Positions 33,553-43,053 of a stretch of 59,294 bases of DNA are shown one piece after another. Position 1 is the first letter of the stretch. The number at the start of each line of letters is the position of its first letter. Under the pieces are notes generated by a model. The model was not told where the DNA came from. It did not search any database and worked only from the letters and a program-made list of their open reading frames with translations. This DNA is from Clostridia bacterium. GTDB taxonomy: Bacteria; Bacillota; Clostridia; Oscillospirales; CAG-272. The translations under genes were made by a program, and so were the position numbers. The stretch covers positions 1 to 59,294 of the forward strand of contig JAFTNJ010000032.1 of the NCBI GenBank assembly GCA_017451915.1, given 5' to 3'.

Positions 33553-35031
33553 TTAATTTGCAAAATAAGCATTGATGATGGTTTGGAATTGGCTTTCTAC
33601 GGCGTTCTGGTTGGTTTCCCAAGTGGAGCTCCAGGATTTGGACTCGTTGGTCAGACATGCGCTGATCAGGGCGTTGGGACGGGTAGCGGTGGTAAAGGCT
33701 ACCGAGTAGAGATAGCAGAAGTCAAAGCCAATGCTCTCACGCACCAGGTCGTACATATCGGCAATACGCTCGTCCTGGGCATAGCGGAGCTTGAGCATGG
33801 ATTCAAAGTAAACGGGGTTGACCTGACGGTAAGCCTCGGATGCCATGCACTCCAGCAGAGCAGTGGAGCAATCCATGCTCTTTACGTTCTTGGGAACGCT
33901 CCACGCCTCGTGGGTGTTACCCAGGTGCGTGTAGTAGCCTTCCTGCTCGGAGGAGCTCTTGGAAACCGGAACCACGCCGTATTCCACCTCGGTCTCCTTC
34001 AGGATTGCGGTCATACCAACGATGGTGGTGTAGAAGATGGCGCGTTCCTCGGTAAACATCTTGGTGTGGGAAGCGTCAAAGAGGCAAACGTCCTGGGTGT
34101 AGAAGGCAGCCTTTACACGGTCCAGATACTCGCCCACAGCGGGCTGACCCAGCAACAGAACCAGATCGCCGTCACCGTTGATTTCGGAGTAACGGTTGCC
34201 CAGAGAGAAGTACCAGCTATCCAGCATGGGGGAGGTGCCGCCGGCACAAAGACCGAAGAAGTCACCCTTATCTACCTTACTGTCGGCGTTCAGATCCTCG
34301 TAGGTATCCTTTACCATGGACATGAGCTTGTCAAAGGTCCACTCGTTTGCGGCTACCAGGTTGTAGGGATTTTCCAGGCCCTTATTTTCCAGATGCTTGT
34401 GGTTGAAGAAGGTAGCGATCATACGCTCCAGCGTACCGTAGCTGCAGCTTTCCACCAAACCAAAGATCTGGTTTTCAAATACGCCGGTTTCAATGTAAGC
34501 GGCAGGCCACCAGGGAGCGGTCAGATCAATGTAGCCCTGCTCGTACAGGTTCTCGCAAAGGCCCTTCATAGCCATGGCGTAGGGGAGCAGGTTGTAGCTG
34601 ATCACGGCGTCGTAGGGATCGCCGGCCTTGTTGGTGGATTCCACCTTGGCAATAAAGGTGTTGCGCTCGTTAAAGGTGCCGGGCTCAAAGATCCATTCGA
34701 TCTCAATGCCCAAACGGTCCTCCACGGTGGCGTTGCGGTCGTAAAGAACGTTGTTGATCATGTCTTCGTTCTTATCCAACGCGTAGTAGTGGTAGTTTTG
34801 CTGCTCGCAGCCCAATACCTTCACCAAACGGTCAAAGTTCAGGTTGTCGGGAATGGCGTCCTCCTGCAGGCCCGTGGTACCGGTTTCCTGAGGTAGGGTT
34901 GCCTGGGCACCGTTGCCCTCGGTGGTGGATGCGGTTCCGCCTCCGGTCTGACATGCGGCAAATACTGCCAGGGTCATGGCAAGGCAAAGCAGACAAAGAA
35001 TCAGTCGGGTACCGATTTGAAGTCGTTTCAT
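33553..35031 (-). CDS. extracellular solute-binding lipoprotein
   Basis: 492 aa; ATG at 35031 with AAGGAGG upstream. The signal peptide ends in the lipobox AVFAAC (C27). The mature part has an SBP type-1 fold, e.g. DPYDAVISYNLLPYAMA (about 140-156), NEWTFDKLMSMVKDTYEDLNADSKV (about 235-260) and an EF-hand-like DxNxDxxxD loop followed by GDFFG. No permease or ATPase gene is nearby, so it is an orphan sugar- or peptide-binding lipoprotein. It has its own promoter. Ligand unknown. Confidence 0.85.
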   Translation of the reverse strand: MKRLQIGTRLILCLLCLAMTLAVFAACQTGGGTASTTEGNGAQATLPQETGTTGLQEDAIPDNLNFDRLVKVLGCEQQNYHYYALDKNEDMINNVLYDRNATVEDRLGIEIEWIFEPGTFNERNTFIAKVESTNKAGDPYDAVISYNLLPYAMAMKGLCENLYEQGYIDLTAPWWPAAYIETGVFENQIFGLVESCSYGTLERMIATFFNHKHLENKGLENPYNLVAANEWTFDKLMSMVKDTYEDLNADSKVDKGDFFGLCAGGTSPMLDSWYFSLGNRYSEINGDGDLVLLLGQPAVGEYLDRVKAAFYTQDVCLFDASHTKMFTEERAIFYTTIVGMTAILKETEVEYGVVPVSKSSSEQEGYYTHLGNTHEAWSVPKNVKSMDCSTALLECMASEAYRQVNPVYFESMLKLRYAQDERIADMYDLVRESIGFDFCYLYSVAFTTATRPNALISACLTNESKSWSSTWETNQNAVESQFQTIINAYFAN

Positions 35032-35068
35032 ACGTATTCCTCCTTTTGGAATCAAGATTCACAGCTCC

Positions 35069-35097
35069 ATTATAATGGGAATAGAAAGAAAAGTCAA
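35069..35097 (-). promoter_or_regulatory. promoter of the solute-binding lipoprotein gene
   Basis: Minus strand TTGACT (35092-35097), 17 nt, TATAAT (35069-35074). Confidence 0.8.
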
Positions 35098-35201
35098 GGG
35101 ACTTTTTCATTTTTTGTCGACGCGGGAAAAAGTTTGGAGGTTTTCACAATTCCCGTTTTTCCAAAATTAACGGAAAAAGTACACTTTTTTTCGCATTTCC
35201 C

Positions 35202-37829
35202 TTAACGGAAGGGGGTCTCCCCGTCCGCAAGATAAACGTGGGTACGGAGAATGGCGTAGGTTTGAGAGGGATCGTTTTCGTCCAGGATTCCCAGGTGGGT
35301 CCTTGCCAGCTTGATCAGCATTTCGGGATTGAGGTGCTCTCCCGTTCCCGCGGCAAGAATGGCGCTGATATGGATTCCTTCGGGACGTTGCGGATCGTAG
35401 GTGGCGCGGATCTTGCGGATCAGAGGCGCGATGTTGATCTCCTTTTCCCCCGACTTGGTCTTCTTGATCATAGGAAGCTCGGGGTTTGCATAGAGGGTAT
35501 TGAGAGCGTCGGCCAGGGTTGCATCGGCCTTGGGAAGAGAAAGCTCTATCTCATACTTGGCCCAGCCAATGTCCTGGAATTTACTCGTGGGCTCGTAGGC
35601 ATCGATGACCCGCATTTCATGGGTCAGCTCCCGATTCAGACGCTCCTTGACCTCTGCGCAGGAGATGGCACGGTCGATGCGAAGATCAATGAACTCACAT
35701 TCGCTTTCGGTGCCCACCGAAAGGGGCAGACCAAAGACCACCTTGGCGTGGGGGTTAAATCCCTGCGTGTACCACATGGGAATTCCGGCACGAACCAATA
35801 CGCGGGCAATGGTGCGTTGCAGATCCAGGTGAGAAATGTATTGCAGGTTGCCCACCTTGCGGAAGGCAATGCGAACCGTTTTGGGGGTCTCCAGCTTGGG
35901 CCAGGTCGGGCTTTGCAGAATCGGCGCGGGAGGATTCTCCGCCACAGGCTCCTTGGCCGAGGGACAACCGGGACAAACGGCGCGTTCTCCGCCCAGCTTG
36001 TTGGCGCCGCAGGCCGAGCATTGCTCGCGGCAGTTGGGGGTGGTGGAGGCGGCGTAGGCCTTTTTGCGCTCCCGCAGGAAGAATTCCTTGCTGACGCCGC
36101 AGTCAATGATATCCCAGGGCAGGATCTCGTCCTCCCCAAAGGCGCGGTTGGCGTAAAAGGCGGGATCAATGCCGCAACGAGCAAGGACGTCCAGCCACTT
36201 GTCGTAGTCAAAATATTCGTCCCAGGCGTCAAAGCGGAAGCCCTCGCGGCAGGCAAGCTCCAGGGCGTCAGCCAGGCGTCGGTCACCGCGAGCCAATACC
36301 GCCTCAATGCGGGAAACCTTGGCGTCGTGGTGCTGATAGCGTACGTGACGGCTCTTGATCTTGGTCTTGAGATATTCCTGCTTTTCCGCCAGCATCTCCA
36401 TGGTATCCTGCGCCTCCCATTGGAAGGGAGTAAAGGGCTTGGGAATAAAGCAGGAGACGCTGACCGTGACCTGCACGGGGCGGGATTTGTTGCGATTGGG
36501 ATTTTGATAGTAGGCGTCCACCACCTTCTCGGCCAAAAGGGCAATGCCCTCAATGTCCTCGGGGGTTTCGGTGGGCAGACCGTTCATAAAGTAAAGCTTG
36601 ACCGCGTTCTTACGGGCGTCGAAGGCCACGTTCACGGCGCGGAGCACATCCTCCTCGCGCACGTTCTTATTGATCACGTCCCGCAACCGCTGGGTACCGG
36701 CCTCGGGGGCAAAGGTCAGGGAGGAGGAGCGCACCGATTCAATGCGCTTCATCAAATCCTTGTTAAAGTTGTCTACACGCAGGGAGGGGAGGGAAAGGCT
36801 GACCATGTGCTCGTCGGTCCAGGAGAGGAGCTTGTCGCACAGGGGCTCAAGCTCGGTGTAGTCGCTGATGGAGAGGGAGGAGAGGGAGATCTCCTCGTAG
36901 CCCGTGGCGTTGAAGAGTTGCTGTGCCTGGCGGTTGAGGACGTCGGCGGATTTTTCCCGCACGGGACGGTAGATCATACCGGCCTGGCAGAAGCGACAGC
37001 CACGGATGCATCCGCGGTAGACCTCCAGCATGATGCGGTCATGGACGGTCTCAATGTAGGGCATGACCAACTGGTCGGGGAAGGACACTTGATCCAGATC
37101 CTTGATGATCTGCTTGGTGACCTGCCGGGGGATGTCGTCGTACAGGGGCGCGATGGCGGCGATGGTGCCGTCCTCCTTGTAGGTTACCTCATACAGCGAG
37201 GGAACGTAGACCCCGGGAATGTTTTTGGCGGCCTCGTGGAGGAAGCCCTGGCGGGTGTAGGTGCCCATTTCCTTCATTTGGATGTAGAGGCGAACGATGG
37301 CGGGGAGCATATCCTCTCCTTCGCCGATGTTAAAGAGATCAAAGAAGGGAGCCACGGGCTCGGGATTGTAGGCGCAGGGGCCGCCGCCAATGATCAGAGG
37401 GGCGTCCTCCCCACGGTCGGCGCTGCGCAGAGGAATGTTGGCCAGATCCAGCATATTGAGCACGTTGGTATAGCTCATTTCGTACTGGAGGGTAAAGGCG
37501 ACGAAATCGAACTCCCCGAGGGGATCGCCGCTTTCCAGCGCGGTCAGGGGTAGGTGGTGCTCCTTCATCTTCTCCTGCATATCCACCCAGGGATCGTAGG
37601 CACGCTCACACCAGATGTCATCGTGCCGGTTCAGGGAGTGGTAGAGGAGACGCACGCCGAGATTGGACATACCGATCTCGTAGGTGTCGGGGAAGCAGAA
37701 GGCAAAGCGGGCCTTGATTTTGGACTTGTCCTTTAAGATCTGTCCGTATTCTCCGCCGGCGTAGCGTCCGGGCTTGGAGATCGATTTCAGCAGAGTGCTG
37801 TTGGGGCAGGTTGTAGTTTTGGAATTCAT
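35202..37829 (-). CDS. radical SAM protein, TIGR03960 fused to TIGR03936/DUF2344
   Basis: 875 aa; ATG at 37829 chosen because GGAAAGG lies just upstream. The N-terminal part has a B12-like fold and the radical SAM motif C274-x3-C278-x2-C281 (YRGCIRGCRFCQAG). A Cys-rich linker (about 604-625: CREQCSACGANKLGG) is followed by the DUF2344 domain (from about 645: VRIAFRKVGNLQYISHLDL, GFNPHAKVVFGLPLSVG). This two-part fusion is typical of Clostridia. It is probably an RNA- or protein-modifying enzyme; function unproven. Third gene after rlmB and the P-type-like gene. Confidence 0.88.
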   Translation of the reverse strand: MNSKTTTCPNSTLLKSISKPGRYAGGEYGQILKDKSKIKARFAFCFPDTYEIGMSNLGVRLLYHSLNRHDDIWCERAYDPWVDMQEKMKEHHLPLTALESGDPLGEFDFVAFTLQYEMSYTNVLNMLDLANIPLRSADRGEDAPLIIGGGPCAYNPEPVAPFFDLFNIGEGEDMLPAIVRLYIQMKEMGTYTRQGFLHEAAKNIPGVYVPSLYEVTYKEDGTIAAIAPLYDDIPRQVTKQIIKDLDQVSFPDQLVMPYIETVHDRIMLEVYRGCIRGCRFCQAGMIYRPVREKSADVLNRQAQQLFNATGYEEISLSSLSISDYTELEPLCDKLLSWTDEHMVSLSLPSLRVDNFNKDLMKRIESVRSSSLTFAPEAGTQRLRDVINKNVREEDVLRAVNVAFDARKNAVKLYFMNGLPTETPEDIEGIALLAEKVVDAYYQNPNRNKSRPVQVTVSVSCFIPKPFTPFQWEAQDTMEMLAEKQEYLKTKIKSRHVRYQHHDAKVSRIEAVLARGDRRLADALELACREGFRFDAWDEYFDYDKWLDVLARCGIDPAFYANRAFGEDEILPWDIIDCGVSKEFFLRERKKAYAASTTPNCREQCSACGANKLGGERAVCPGCPSAKEPVAENPPAPILQSPTWPKLETPKTVRIAFRKVGNLQYISHLDLQRTIARVLVRAGIPMWYTQGFNPHAKVVFGLPLSVGTESECEFIDLRIDRAISCAEVKERLNRELTHEMRVIDAYEPTSKFQDIGWAKYEIELSLPKADATLADALNTLYANPELPMIKKTKSGEKEINIAPLIRKIRATYDPQRPEGIHISAILAAGTGEHLNPEMLIKLARTHLGILDENDPSQTYAILRTHVYLADGETPFR

Positions 37830-37895
37830 AGGATCTACCTTTCCGGTGACATACACATACCGCGAGCGCAGAGGCTTCGCGGCAGAGGTGCAGAT

Positions 37896-40800
37896 TTATT
37901 TTTTGAGATGAAGCTTTTTGTCGGTCAGCTCCGCGTGGCAGGCGATCAGGGTGACCAGGGTCCAGAAGAACTGATACAACAGGATCTGCCAAGGCCCCAC
38001 GGCCGCTGTTTTGCCCAGCCAGGTCAGCAGCAGAAGGGACGCCAGACCGAGGATCGAGGCGATCAGCTGCATCCGCCAGGAGAAGCGACGTAGCTTTGCA
38101 ACGCCGTTGGCAGCCAGGAGCACTCCCACCAGCTGGGCGGGATCCTCGGTGCTCACGGCACCGGTGTCGCACAGAGGCTGGGTGGTGTTTTCCTCGTAGC
38201 GGCCGGGCTTGATGACCCGAATGGGAATGGCCTTGGGACTGCGGGAGGACTGCAAAAAGCCGTCGTTGAGGTTGGGATCGTAGGAGCGAATGGCCAGCGT
38301 GGTGCTGCACTCGGCAAGATGCTGTGCCATTTGCTCAAAGGAGGTCTTGCAGGTGTATTCGATCTCATAGCTCAGCTTCAGAGTGCCGTCAATGGCTACG
38401 TGCATCAGGCTGACGTTGGGGGTGCGGCGGGTAACGCGATCGGTGCTTTCCTTGGGAATCCGTACGCCACCCTTTTTCAGGAAGGCGGCACTTCCGGCCA
38501 GCACGTGGCACTTTCCAACCGTGGCCTCCACACCCGCGTCGGTGATGCGGACCAGGGTTACGGGAATATCCGCAGTCTGCTTGGAGCAGGCCTGTCCAAT
38601 GGGATCCAGGGTACTGCCGATCTTGCGGAAGAGGGCAGACGCCAGCTTGATGTCATTTTGGAAGTCGTCGTTTTCCCGAATCACGATCTCGGTGCATTTT
38701 TCGGTCAGGAACATATCCTTATCCTCAAAGATCACGGTTTTGGGACGGTTGTATTCCTCCACCGATTCCTCCCCTACCAGGGTACATCCGTAAAAGGCCA
38801 GCAGACGTCCGGCGCGGAAGAGGGGGTACACGTAGCCCACCACCGCCGCCAAGGGGGTGCAGGCCAGGAGCGCGATTATGCAAAGGGAGATTACGGAGGA
38901 GGCCTCCTGCAGGAGCAGGGCTCCGGCAAAGGCCAGGAGGAAGGGAACGGCGAGCATGGCCGCAATCAGAACGGTAAAGGGACGCGCGGCATCGTCCATA
39001 AAGTTGCAACGGCGGAAGAAGCCGGTGGTATCCTTGGCCGCACTCACACGGTACTGGGGATTTCCGTCTCCGGTGTGGATCAGCTTTACGATCTTGGTGC
39101 CCTGACGCATTTTTTGCTTTCGGGGGGCACTTTCCTCCAGCACGTATTTTTCGCCCTCCCGGGACAGGATCCGGAAGGAGCGCATCTGCGCGGAAATGCG
39201 GAACACGTCACACAGACAAAGGGAGAGAAGGGAGAGGGAGGACAGGAAGTTGACCAAAAGGGAAGGCAAGGGGAGGCCGAGGGCGATCCCATCGTAAACC
39301 AGGGTGAGCAGGAGCAGGACGCCACACACCGAATAGGGCGTGGGAGCCATGCGAAGCCAGGCGCGAAATCCCGCAAGGCATTGCTTATAGGAGAGCGCGG
39401 CGGCTCCCAGAAGCAACAGAATGGAAAGAATGGGAAGGATCAGCGGGGAGATGGCGCGGATCTGATCTCCGTAAGCTCCCAGGGCGTTGGTAGGCTCCAC
39501 AAAGAGCAGGAGCAGGGAACAGAGGGCGGTGAGGGCAACTCGCAGGATCAGGCGCTTGCGGTCGCGGGAGAAGGCGGCCAGTACGCCGGCACGGTCGGTG
39601 CTTCCCACGTATTCCTTGCCCCGATAGCCAAAGGCCGTGGGGTAGGAGCCCTTTTCCTTTTCCCGAAGCTTTTGCAGATGCTGACTTTTCAGAATTTTCA
39701 GATTTTCATTGCCCACCAGAGTGCGGAGCTCGGTATCGTAGCCCAGATCAAAGAGCAGATCCAGGTCTTCCTCGCTCAGTCCTGCCTTTTGGCAGATCTC
39801 CTCGGCGGGGGTCATCACAGGCCTTGCGGTGGGGGGCGTCTTTCCTTTGGCGGGAGAAGTCGCCTCTTTTTTTACCGCAGGAGAAACGTAGACCTCCTCG
39901 GAGAGGTTTTCTTCCATTGCCTCATCCAACAGCTCGGTGTCCTCCGTAGGAGGCAGAGGCTGGGGGGCGGGACGGGAAAAACGATCCTCTTTCTTGGGGG
40001 GGAGGGTTACGTTGGGACGCTTGGACGAGGGCTTGCCGCTTGCCGCGGGGGCGGTAGCCGCTGCGGCGCGGGGCGCGGTGGATTCTTTTTTGGTGGGCGG
40101 GGTCGATTCCCGCGTTGGGGTGGGGGTGCTCACGCGCGCGGTCGCCTCCTTTCCAATACGAATGGGTGATTGTTTTTCTTTGGTTTCGGTTACTTTTTGG
40201 GGCACGGGGACGGTTTTTTCTACCGTGCGGGGACGGATTACGATGCTTTCCTGCTTTGGCAGGTTGGTTTTGGGGGGACGGATCACAATGGGCTCCGCAC
40301 CCTTTTTACCCACAGGAGACGCAGTCTTTTGCGGTGTGGGGGACGGCTCCTGTACCGGCGAGATCGACGGAACAGGTTCCTTGTGTATCCTCGGCGGCTC
40401 GATTGGCTCTGCGGGGAGAGGAGCCTCCTCGGCTTGCGGTAGGGGAACTTCCTCCACGGTGGGAGGGGGCGTTTGCGGTACTTCTTGCACGGGGGACACA
40501 GGAGGCTCCTCCGAGGGCACGGACATAGCCATGGGAGGTTCCTCGGCAGGCTCCTCTGGGATAGGAGCGGGAGGCGTTGGAGGGAGTTCCGGTGTTGCTT
40601 CGCCGGGGGAAGGCTCCAAAGCTTCTTTGGTCGGGCGAGGCGTTGCCTCGGCTTTTTTCTTGGCTTTGGAGGATTTTGGACGGGGCTTTGGAGGTGTTTC
40701 CTCCCTTTGGGGCGTCGGTGCCTCCGGGGGAGCGATCTCCTCGGCCATCTTCTCCGCGGGTTCGTCGATCGGTTCCTCTACGGGGTCCTCAACAGGAGCT

Positions 40801-41015
40801 TCCGCCGGCTTGGAGGCTTGCTTCTTCTTGGCTTTTTTGGGAGCCGAGGCTTGTCCCAGCATACTGGCAAGCTTCTGTTGAAATTCGACGTCGCCGGTGT
40901 CGGCTTCTTCGACCTTCTTCTTTTCGGCTCCTTTTTTGTCCAACTCGGGAAAGGTCGCCTTGAGCTTGCTCAGCAGCTCGGAGATCTTATTTTGCTCTTG
41001 GTTCTTTTTGCTCAT
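37896..41015 (-). CDS. degenerate P-type-ATPase-like membrane protein with long Pro-rich N-terminus
   Basis: 1039 aa. Residues 1-400 are Lys/Glu then Pro-rich and disordered. A small helical domain follows (402-455, AGLSEEDLDLLFDLGYDTEL). Membrane spans lie at about 488-507, 522-542, 562-580, 582-604, 680-702, 706-733, 982-1000 and 1009-1027. The core after C719-T-P721 follows the P1B-ATPase order: AGRLLAFYGCTLVGEESVEE, then VIFEDKDMFLTE (761-772) aligns with V-V-F-D-K-T-G-T-L-T-E, keeping D765-K766 but not T-G-T. STLDP replaces S-E-H-P; TVGKCHVLAGSAAFL and VAIDG match the nucleotide/actuator region; no T-G-D or G-D-G-x-N-D motif is present. A catalytically dead or altered transport-like sensor is inferred. 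Confidence 0.7.
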   Translation of the reverse strand: MSKKNQEQNKISELLSKLKATFPELDKKGAEKKKVEEADTGDVEFQQKLASMLGQASAPKKAKKKQASKPAEAPVEDPVEEPIDEPAEKMAEEIAPPEAPTPQREETPPKPRPKSSKAKKKAEATPRPTKEALEPSPGEATPELPPTPPAPIPEEPAEEPPMAMSVPSEEPPVSPVQEVPQTPPPTVEEVPLPQAEEAPLPAEPIEPPRIHKEPVPSISPVQEPSPTPQKTASPVGKKGAEPIVIRPPKTNLPKQESIVIRPRTVEKTVPVPQKVTETKEKQSPIRIGKEATARVSTPTPTRESTPPTKKESTAPRAAAATAPAASGKPSSKRPNVTLPPKKEDRFSRPAPQPLPPTEDTELLDEAMEENLSEEVYVSPAVKKEATSPAKGKTPPTARPVMTPAEEICQKAGLSEEDLDLLFDLGYDTELRTLVGNENLKILKSQHLQKLREKEKGSYPTAFGYRGKEYVGSTDRAGVLAAFSRDRKRLILRVALTALCSLLLLFVEPTNALGAYGDQIRAISPLILPILSILLLLGAAALSYKQCLAGFRAWLRMAPTPYSVCGVLLLLTLVYDGIALGLPLPSLLVNFLSSLSLLSLCLCDVFRISAQMRSFRILSREGEKYVLEESAPRKQKMRQGTKIVKLIHTGDGNPQYRVSAAKDTTGFFRRCNFMDDAARPFTVLIAAMLAVPFLLAFAGALLLQEASSVISLCIIALLACTPLAAVVGYVYPLFRAGRLLAFYGCTLVGEESVEEYNRPKTVIFEDKDMFLTEKCTEIVIRENDDFQNDIKLASALFRKIGSTLDPIGQACSKQTADIPVTLVRITDAGVEATVGKCHVLAGSAAFLKKGGVRIPKESTDRVTRRTPNVSLMHVAIDGTLKLSYEIEYTCKTSFEQMAQHLAECSTTLAIRSYDPNLNDGFLQSSRSPKAIPIRVIKPGRYEENTTQPLCDTGAVSTEDPAQLVGVLLAANGVAKLRRFSWRMQLIASILGLASLLLLTWLGKTAAVGPWQILLYQFFWTLVTLIACHAELTDKKLHLKK

Positions 41016-41047
41016 AGGGCGGGGGTCCTTTCCGTAAAATTTTGTGC

Positions 41048-41941
41048 TCAGGGCTCGGGATGATGCTGACGTGCCGCCTCGGCCAGAAGGATGGCGGCGG
41101 CGGTGGACACGTTAAAGGAATTGACCTGCCCGTACATGGGGATCGAAACAATGGCGTCGCAGGTCTTTTGCACCAGTTGAGAGACGCCGTTGCCCTCGCT
41201 GCCAAGGACGATGGCGCAGGGACCCTTAAAGTCGGTCTTATAAACACTGGTTCCACCGGCTTCGGCCGCAAAGGTCCAAACTCCGGCTTTCTTCAGCTGC
41301 TCCACCGTGGAGGCAATGTTTGCCACCTTGGCAATGGCAAGGTGCTCCACCGCACCGGCAGAGGCCTTGGTGACCAACGGGGTGAGGCCAACGGCGCGGC
41401 GCTTGGGGATGATCAGTCCGTGGGCACCGCAACACTCGGCGCAGCGAATGATGGCACCCAGATTGTAGGGGTCGGTAATGCCGTCACAGATCACGATCAA
41501 AGGCGCTTCGCCCCGATCGGCGGCGATTTGCAAAATGTCCTCTACCGCGCAGTATTCCTTTTCGGCGGCAAAGGCGATGATGCCCTGGTGGGGGGCGTAG
41601 CCCGCCAAGGAATCCAGCTTGCTTTTTTCGGTTTCGATTACCGGGATCCCGCGCTCAATGGCCTGGGCGACCAGAACCACAATGGAGCCGGTCCGCTCTC
41701 CCTTTTGCACCAGGATCTTGTCAATGGTGCGCTCGGCCTTGAGGAGCTCGCGCACGGCGTTGCGGCCAATGACCGCGCCGTTTTCGTATTCGCCGTGAAT
41801 TGTGCTCGATTCCTCGGCGGGAGCGGGATCGCGCGGGGCGTCAGGACGACGCTTTTCCCGGGCGGGCTTGTCGTAATATGTATTGCGATGGTTTTGCTTG
41901 GAGGCGTCCCGGCGTTCGGGGCGTTTTCTTTTTTCATTCAT
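41048..41941 (-). CDS. rlmB: 23S rRNA (guanosine(2251)-2'-O)-methyltransferase, TrmH family
   Basis: 297 aa. A basic, disordered N-terminus (1-48), a substrate-binding domain (VIGRNAVRELLKAERTIDKILVQKG, 57-81) and the SPOUT catalytic domain with ICDGITDPYNLGAIIRCAE (about 149-167), AIVLGSEGNGVSQLVQK (about 242-258) and IPMYGQVNSFNVSTAAAILL (about 266-285). It methylates a ribosomal guanosine in the cytosol. It leads a unit with the P-type-like and radical SAM genes (gaps 32 and 66 nt). Confidence 0.92.
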   Translation of the reverse strand: MNEKRKRPERRDASKQNHRNTYYDKPAREKRRPDAPRDPAPAEESSTIHGEYENGAVIGRNAVRELLKAERTIDKILVQKGERTGSIVVLVAQAIERGIPVIETEKSKLDSLAGYAPHQGIIAFAAEKEYCAVEDILQIAADRGEAPLIVICDGITDPYNLGAIIRCAECCGAHGLIIPKRRAVGLTPLVTKASAGAVEHLAIAKVANIASTVEQLKKAGVWTFAAEAGGTSVYKTDFKGPCAIVLGSEGNGVSQLVQKTCDAIVSIPMYGQVNSFNVSTAAAILLAEAARQHHPEP

Positions 41942-42237
41942 AGTTTTTCATCCTCTTGTTTCGGGGAAATGATGGGATACGTCCATTCCTATCCATTATA
42001 CCATGAAAAATCTTTTTTGTACATATTCTTTTGAAAAAAACTTGTGGGGAAAGGAGGTTTTTCTTTCGACGAAATGCGACCAAGCGGTTTGAAAAGTGGC
42101 GAGAAGGGGAGAAAAAAGGCAAAAAATAGCAGAGAGGGAAAGAAAAGGGGAGCGAAGAAGGGCGCAGAAAAGCGGCCTTTGTCTGAACGTTTTTGAAAAA
42201 AGCTTGAAAAAAACAAGAAAAAGTTTGAAAAAAAGGC

Positions 42238-42266
42238 TTGACAAAATCGAGAAGTTGTGGTATCAT
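42238..42266 (+). promoter_or_regulatory. tRNA promoter
   Basis: TTGACA (42238-42243), 17 nt, TATCAT (42261-42266), 14 nt before the tRNA. Confidence 0.8.
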
Positions 42267-42280
42267 ATACAAGTCGGCAT

Positions 42281-42372
42281 GGAGAGATGGCTGAGCTGGT
42301 CTAAGGCGCACGACTGGAAATCGTGTGTGCGGTAATCCCGTACCGAGAGTTCGAATCTCTCTCTCTCCGCCA
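42281..42372 (+). tRNA. tRNA-Ser (anticodon GGA)
   Basis: 92 nt including an encoded CCA. Acceptor GGAGAGA pairs with TCTCTCC, the anticodon loop is ACTGGAAAT giving GGA (reads UCC/UCU), there is a long class II variable arm, and the T arm is GAGAG-TTCGAAT-CTCTC. The length and variable arm fit serine. Confidence 0.95.
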
Positions 42373-42373
42373 C

Positions 42374-42407
42374 AAAAAGAACGAAGCAATCGCTTCGTTC
42401 TTTTTTT
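42374..42407 (+). terminator. tRNA terminator
   Basis: AAAAAGAACGAAGC pairs with GCTTCGTTCTTTTT around AATC, followed by T-run. Confidence 0.92.
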
Positions 42408-42677
42408 ATCCAAGTCGCTGTAGGGAGGCACGTAGGCTTGGCATATCATCACGCCTTGGGCGTGATGGGGAATGCGAAAAGCTCTTAGCCCGATTTAGGA
42501 ATATGATATCGTCGGTTAACCTCAAAGAAACATGGTGCCTGAACATTATCTCTACAAGATCTACCCGAAAAAACTTGACTTCTTCCGGAAAATGTGATAC
42601 ACCACTATATGAAAATAGTGGAAGGAATCAAAAAGAGCACCGGGCGATCTGCGTCGGTTGCGGAAAGGATGAACGCC
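42408..42677 (+). other. gene-poor stretch with hairpins
   Basis: Contains CACGCC/GGCGTG near 42452-42466 and CCACTAT/ATAGTGG at 42603-42623. A 21-codon frame from ATG 42533 (MVPEHYLYKIYPKKLDFFRKM) looks protein-like but has no ribosome site; it may be a fragment. Nothing else supported. Confidence 0.3.
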
Positions 42678-43028
42678 ATGATCACAAAACCCACCATCGA
42701 AACTACCAAAATGAAATGATTGGTCATCACGATTCAGTACGTGTTCCGCGCCAGCTTTAACGATACGATGTATCTGGAGGAGAAGTCGTTGCCGTTGGAG
42801 GAGCTGGATCGGGAACAGCTGACCTGGTTTGACCCTTTTTACGGCAGAAGTAACCGCAACGAGATTCAGGTGGCGGTTGCCTACTGCTCGGACGACAAGC
42901 TGGTGCTCCTGCAAAAGGAAGGGGACAAGATTCAAGAGCAGGAGGCTTCCTTTGGCAGAGAATGCATCCTGTGCGAGGATTATAACGAATCCATGCTGTT
43001 GGCCGCACATATTCGTGTGAGAGCATAA
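42678..43028 (+). pseudogene. small hypothetical gene broken by an in-frame TGA
   Basis: The only start with a ribosome site is ATG 42678 (GGAAAGGAT upstream): MITKPTIETTKMK, then TGA at 42717-42719, then in the same frame VITIQYVFRASFNDTMYLEEKSLPL... to TAA at 43028. The downstream part (about 102 codons) is well-formed and acidic: LTWFDPFYGRSNRNEIQVAVAYC, ECILCEDYNESMLL. TTG 42720 or ATG 42768 lack ribosome sites. Family not recognised. Nonsense mutation is the simplest reading; use of a late start is possible. Confidence 0.45.
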
Positions 43029-43053
43029 CGGAAGACGGTATGGGAGAAGGCAA

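Noticed and set aside
35238-37553. Long open frame opposite the radical SAM gene (771 codons)
   Set aside because: It is the mirror of a high-GC coding strand; composition is repetitive (Gly/Val/Leu), with no ribosome site or recognisable domain, while the opposite strand has clear motifs.
38319-40169. Open frame of 616 codons opposite the P-type-like gene
   Set aside because: Shadow of the coding strand; Gly/Gln-rich, no family features.
42717-42719. TGA as selenocysteine codon
   Set aside because: No Sec-type family is recognised, no convincing stem-loop was seen just after TGA, and the upstream part is only 13 codons.
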